Part shown: in pieces, positions 7,378 through 8,398 of the stretch
Numbering within the stretch: the stretch's first letter is position 1
Layout: each line of letters starts with the position of its first letter
From: an uncultured Bacilli bacterium
GTDB taxonomy: Bacteria > Bacillota_I > Bacilli_A > RF39 > UBA660
Direction: 5' to 3'
Length of the DNA stretch: 8,398 bases
Assembly: GCA_949746915.1 (NCBI GenBank)
Contig: CATKEA010000135.1
Coordinates: forward strand, 1-8,398
Notes under the pieces: model-generated
The model's input: the letters and a program-made list of their open reading frames with translations, nothing else
Told to the model about the DNA's origin: nothing
Databases searched by the model: none
Program-made: the position numbers and the translations under genes

Positions 7378-8071
7378 TATTTACATCTCCAAACTCTGTC
7401 ATATTTTCATTAAGTACTATTATATTTTTTGCTATTATGTTGTGTATTAATATTCTATTAGTTTTAAATTGATTTTCATCAATACTTAATCTTTTTAGGT
7501 TATTTAAATTGTTTATAAATGTTAAATCAATAATATTAGTATTATCAATATAAAGTTCCTTTAGTTTTTGCAAATTTATATTAGTATTAGGATCCAATAT
7601 TTTTGAATATGATAGTTGCAAGTAATTTAGATTTATTAGTGTGTTTATAGTATTTATATCTATTGTTCCATTTATTAAACTTAATTGTTCTAATGTTTTT
7701 AGAATGCTTATAAATGAGTAGTTGTTTATTTTACAGTTTATTAATGATAGGCTTTTTAATTGTAGTGATGCTATTAAATTGGCATTTTCGAATTCACAGT
7801 TTTCGAAGGAAATATTTTCTAGTTTTGTAAGTTTTAGGAGATAATTATAGTCATCATTGTATATGTAGTAATTTTTAATATTTAATGAATTTAAGTTTTG
7901 AAATAATAGTATATCGTCAAATGGTAAAATGTTATCATTTTGGATGTCTTCGAGTGTTAATTCGTTTATTTTAGCAAGTTCATAGTTATTAAAGGTATTT
8001 TCAAGTTTATCAAGTTTAAACATGACATAATCAGCTATGTTTTTATTATTAATTATTATTTGCTCGTTCAT
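7370..8071 (-). CDS. Leucine-rich-repeat protein
   Basis: 233 residues, apparently cytoplasmic, with no signal peptide or membrane segment. After about 50 N-terminal residues come about seven LRR units of 21-25 residues (roughly 55-213). They have the LxxLxxLxL pattern, for example LTKLENISFENC, LKSLSLINC, LEQLSLING and LKELYIDNT. Such curved repeats usually bind another protein. The family is a general scaffold, so no specific function can be named. The protein is rich in Asn and Ile, which in part reflects the AT-rich DNA. AAGGTG (+ strand 8080-8085) precedes the ATG by 8 bases. The gene is first in the operon and overlaps the transglutaminase-like gene by 8 bases, so the LRR protein may be its targeting or regulatory partner (inference). 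Confidence 0.85.
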   Translation of the reverse strand: MNEQIIINNKNIADYVMFKLDKLENTFNNYELAKINELTLEDIQNDNILPFDDILLFQNLNSLNIKNYYIYNDDYNYLLKLTKLENISFENCEFENANLIASLQLKSLSLINCKINNYSFISILKTLEQLSLINGTIDINTINTLINLNYLQLSYSKILDPNTNINLQKLKELYIDNTNIIDLTFINNLNNLKRLSIDENQFKTNRILIHNIIAKNIIVLNENMTEFGDVNNG

Positions 8072-8099
8072 TATAATAACACCTTACTTTCATAAAAAA

Positions 8100-8128
8100 A
8101 TTGTATCAAATTGTTTGATGAAAGTCTA
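8100..8128 (-). promoter_or_regulatory. Probable sigma-A-type promoter of the LRR/transglutaminase-like operon
   Basis: Read leftward: TAGACT (+ strand 8123-8128; 4 of 6 to TTGACA), 17 bases, TACAAT (8100-8105; 5 of 6 to TATAAT). Transcription would begin near 8092, leaving a short leader with the AAGGTG site. The element coincides with overlapping inverted repeats (ACTTTCAT 8086-8093 with ATGAAAGT 8118-8125; ATCAAA 8105-8110 with TTTGAT 8114-8119), which could be an operator. Confidence 0.55.
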
Positions 8129-8189
8129 CTTTTTAATAAACTTTTATTTGTTAGCAAAATGAAAATAATATTAAATAGAAGTAAACATG

Positions 8190-8198
8190 TGTTATAAT
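8190..8198 (+). promoter_or_regulatory. Extended -10 promoter for the rightward signal-peptide gene
   Basis: TGT followed by the perfect hexamer TATAAT (8193-8198) makes an extended -10 element, 33 bases before the ATG at 8232. No good -35 lies 17 bases upstream, which is common for extended -10 promoters. It faces away from the LRR operon promoter. Confidence 0.55.
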
Positions 8199-8231
8199 AC
8201 TAAATATAAGAATAAAGGTATGAAAGAGTGT

Positions 8232-8398
8232 ATGACTAATGATAAGAGAAAAAAGAAAGTGTTAGTAGTACTAGGTTTAATAGGTTTATTTATGCTAATT
8301 GGAACAAGCTTTGCTTTGTGGTAGATAACACTTAGCCAAACGAATGAGAATGTTATAACAACAGGTTGTTTTAAAATAGATTTTAAAGATGAAAATCC
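8232..8398 (+). pseudogene. SipW/TasA-type signal-peptide protein interrupted by an in-frame TAG; 3' end outside window
   Basis: From ATG 8232 the frame encodes a basic N-terminus (DKRKKK), a hydrophobic core of about 18 residues and an Ala-Leu-Trp end. A TAG (8322-8324) follows as codon 31. The same frame then stays open for 24 codons to the window edge and reads ITLSQTNENVITTGCFKIDF. This is the usual start of a mature TasA/camelysin-like protein made with a SipW-type signal peptide. Relatives commonly have Trp-Gln or Trp-Thr at this point, so a single C-to-T change of CAG would explain the stop. TAG ends fhs and the LRR gene normally here, so recoding is unlikely and a nonsense-broken gene (or a base error) is the simplest reading. 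A second in-frame ATG at 8220 is possible; neither has a strong ribosome binding site. Confidence 0.6.

Noticed and set aside
8322..8324. TAG read as glutamine (recoded genetic code)
   Set aside because: TAG ends fhs exactly at its conserved C-terminus and also ends the LRR gene, so it works as a stop in this organism.
1..8398. Mycoplasma-type code with TGA as Trp, suggested by the AT richness and absence of TGA stops
   Set aside because: All full-length frames use TGG for Trp and contain no internal TGA; six stops are too few to read anything into the lack of TGA.

Overview
The window is very AT-rich and has short intergenic gaps and clear Shine-Dalgarno sites. Tryptophan is coded by TGG, and the genes end in TAA or TAG. 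This fits a low-GC Bacillota, perhaps an uncultured gut lineage of the Bacilli or Clostridia. That placement is inference; there is no rRNA or marker phylogeny here. A gene of ornithine fermentation and a formate-tetrahydrofolate ligase suggest an anaerobe that ferments amino acids and uses one-carbon units.

The left part (1-3785) is read rightward. It starts inside a gene for a P1B-type (heavy-metal) P-type ATPase homologue in which the phosphorylated Asp is Asn and nearly every other catalytic motif is degraded. One base separates it from fhs (formate-tetrahydrofolate ligase), which looks fully intact. A YetF/DUF421 membrane protein follows. Its ribosome binding site and start codon lie inside a 14-bp hairpin followed by six T, so the hairpin may end fhs transcripts and also control yetF.

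Between 3786 and 4061 is a gene-free convergent junction that holds terminator-like hairpins and little else I can recognise.

The right part (4062-8071) is read leftward. An LRR protein gene (7370-8071) overlaps by 8 bases a 708-residue gene for a transglutaminase-like cysteine-hydrolase-fold protein (5251-7377). The pair appears to be a two-gene operon with its own promoter (near 8100-8128) and terminator (near 5226-5260). Downstream is a separately terminated gene for a 2,4-diaminopentanoate dehydrogenase-type enzyme with a strong Shine-Dalgarno.

At the right edge a divergent rightward gene begins at about 8232. It encodes a TasA/SipW-type signal peptide, but an in-frame TAG follows the Ala-Leu-Trp at the end of that peptide and the reading frame then continues open to the window edge. 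It is a probable nonsense-interrupted pseudogene.

The best candidates for something undescribed are the apparently dead P-type ATPase coupled to fhs and the LRR/transglutaminase-like pair.
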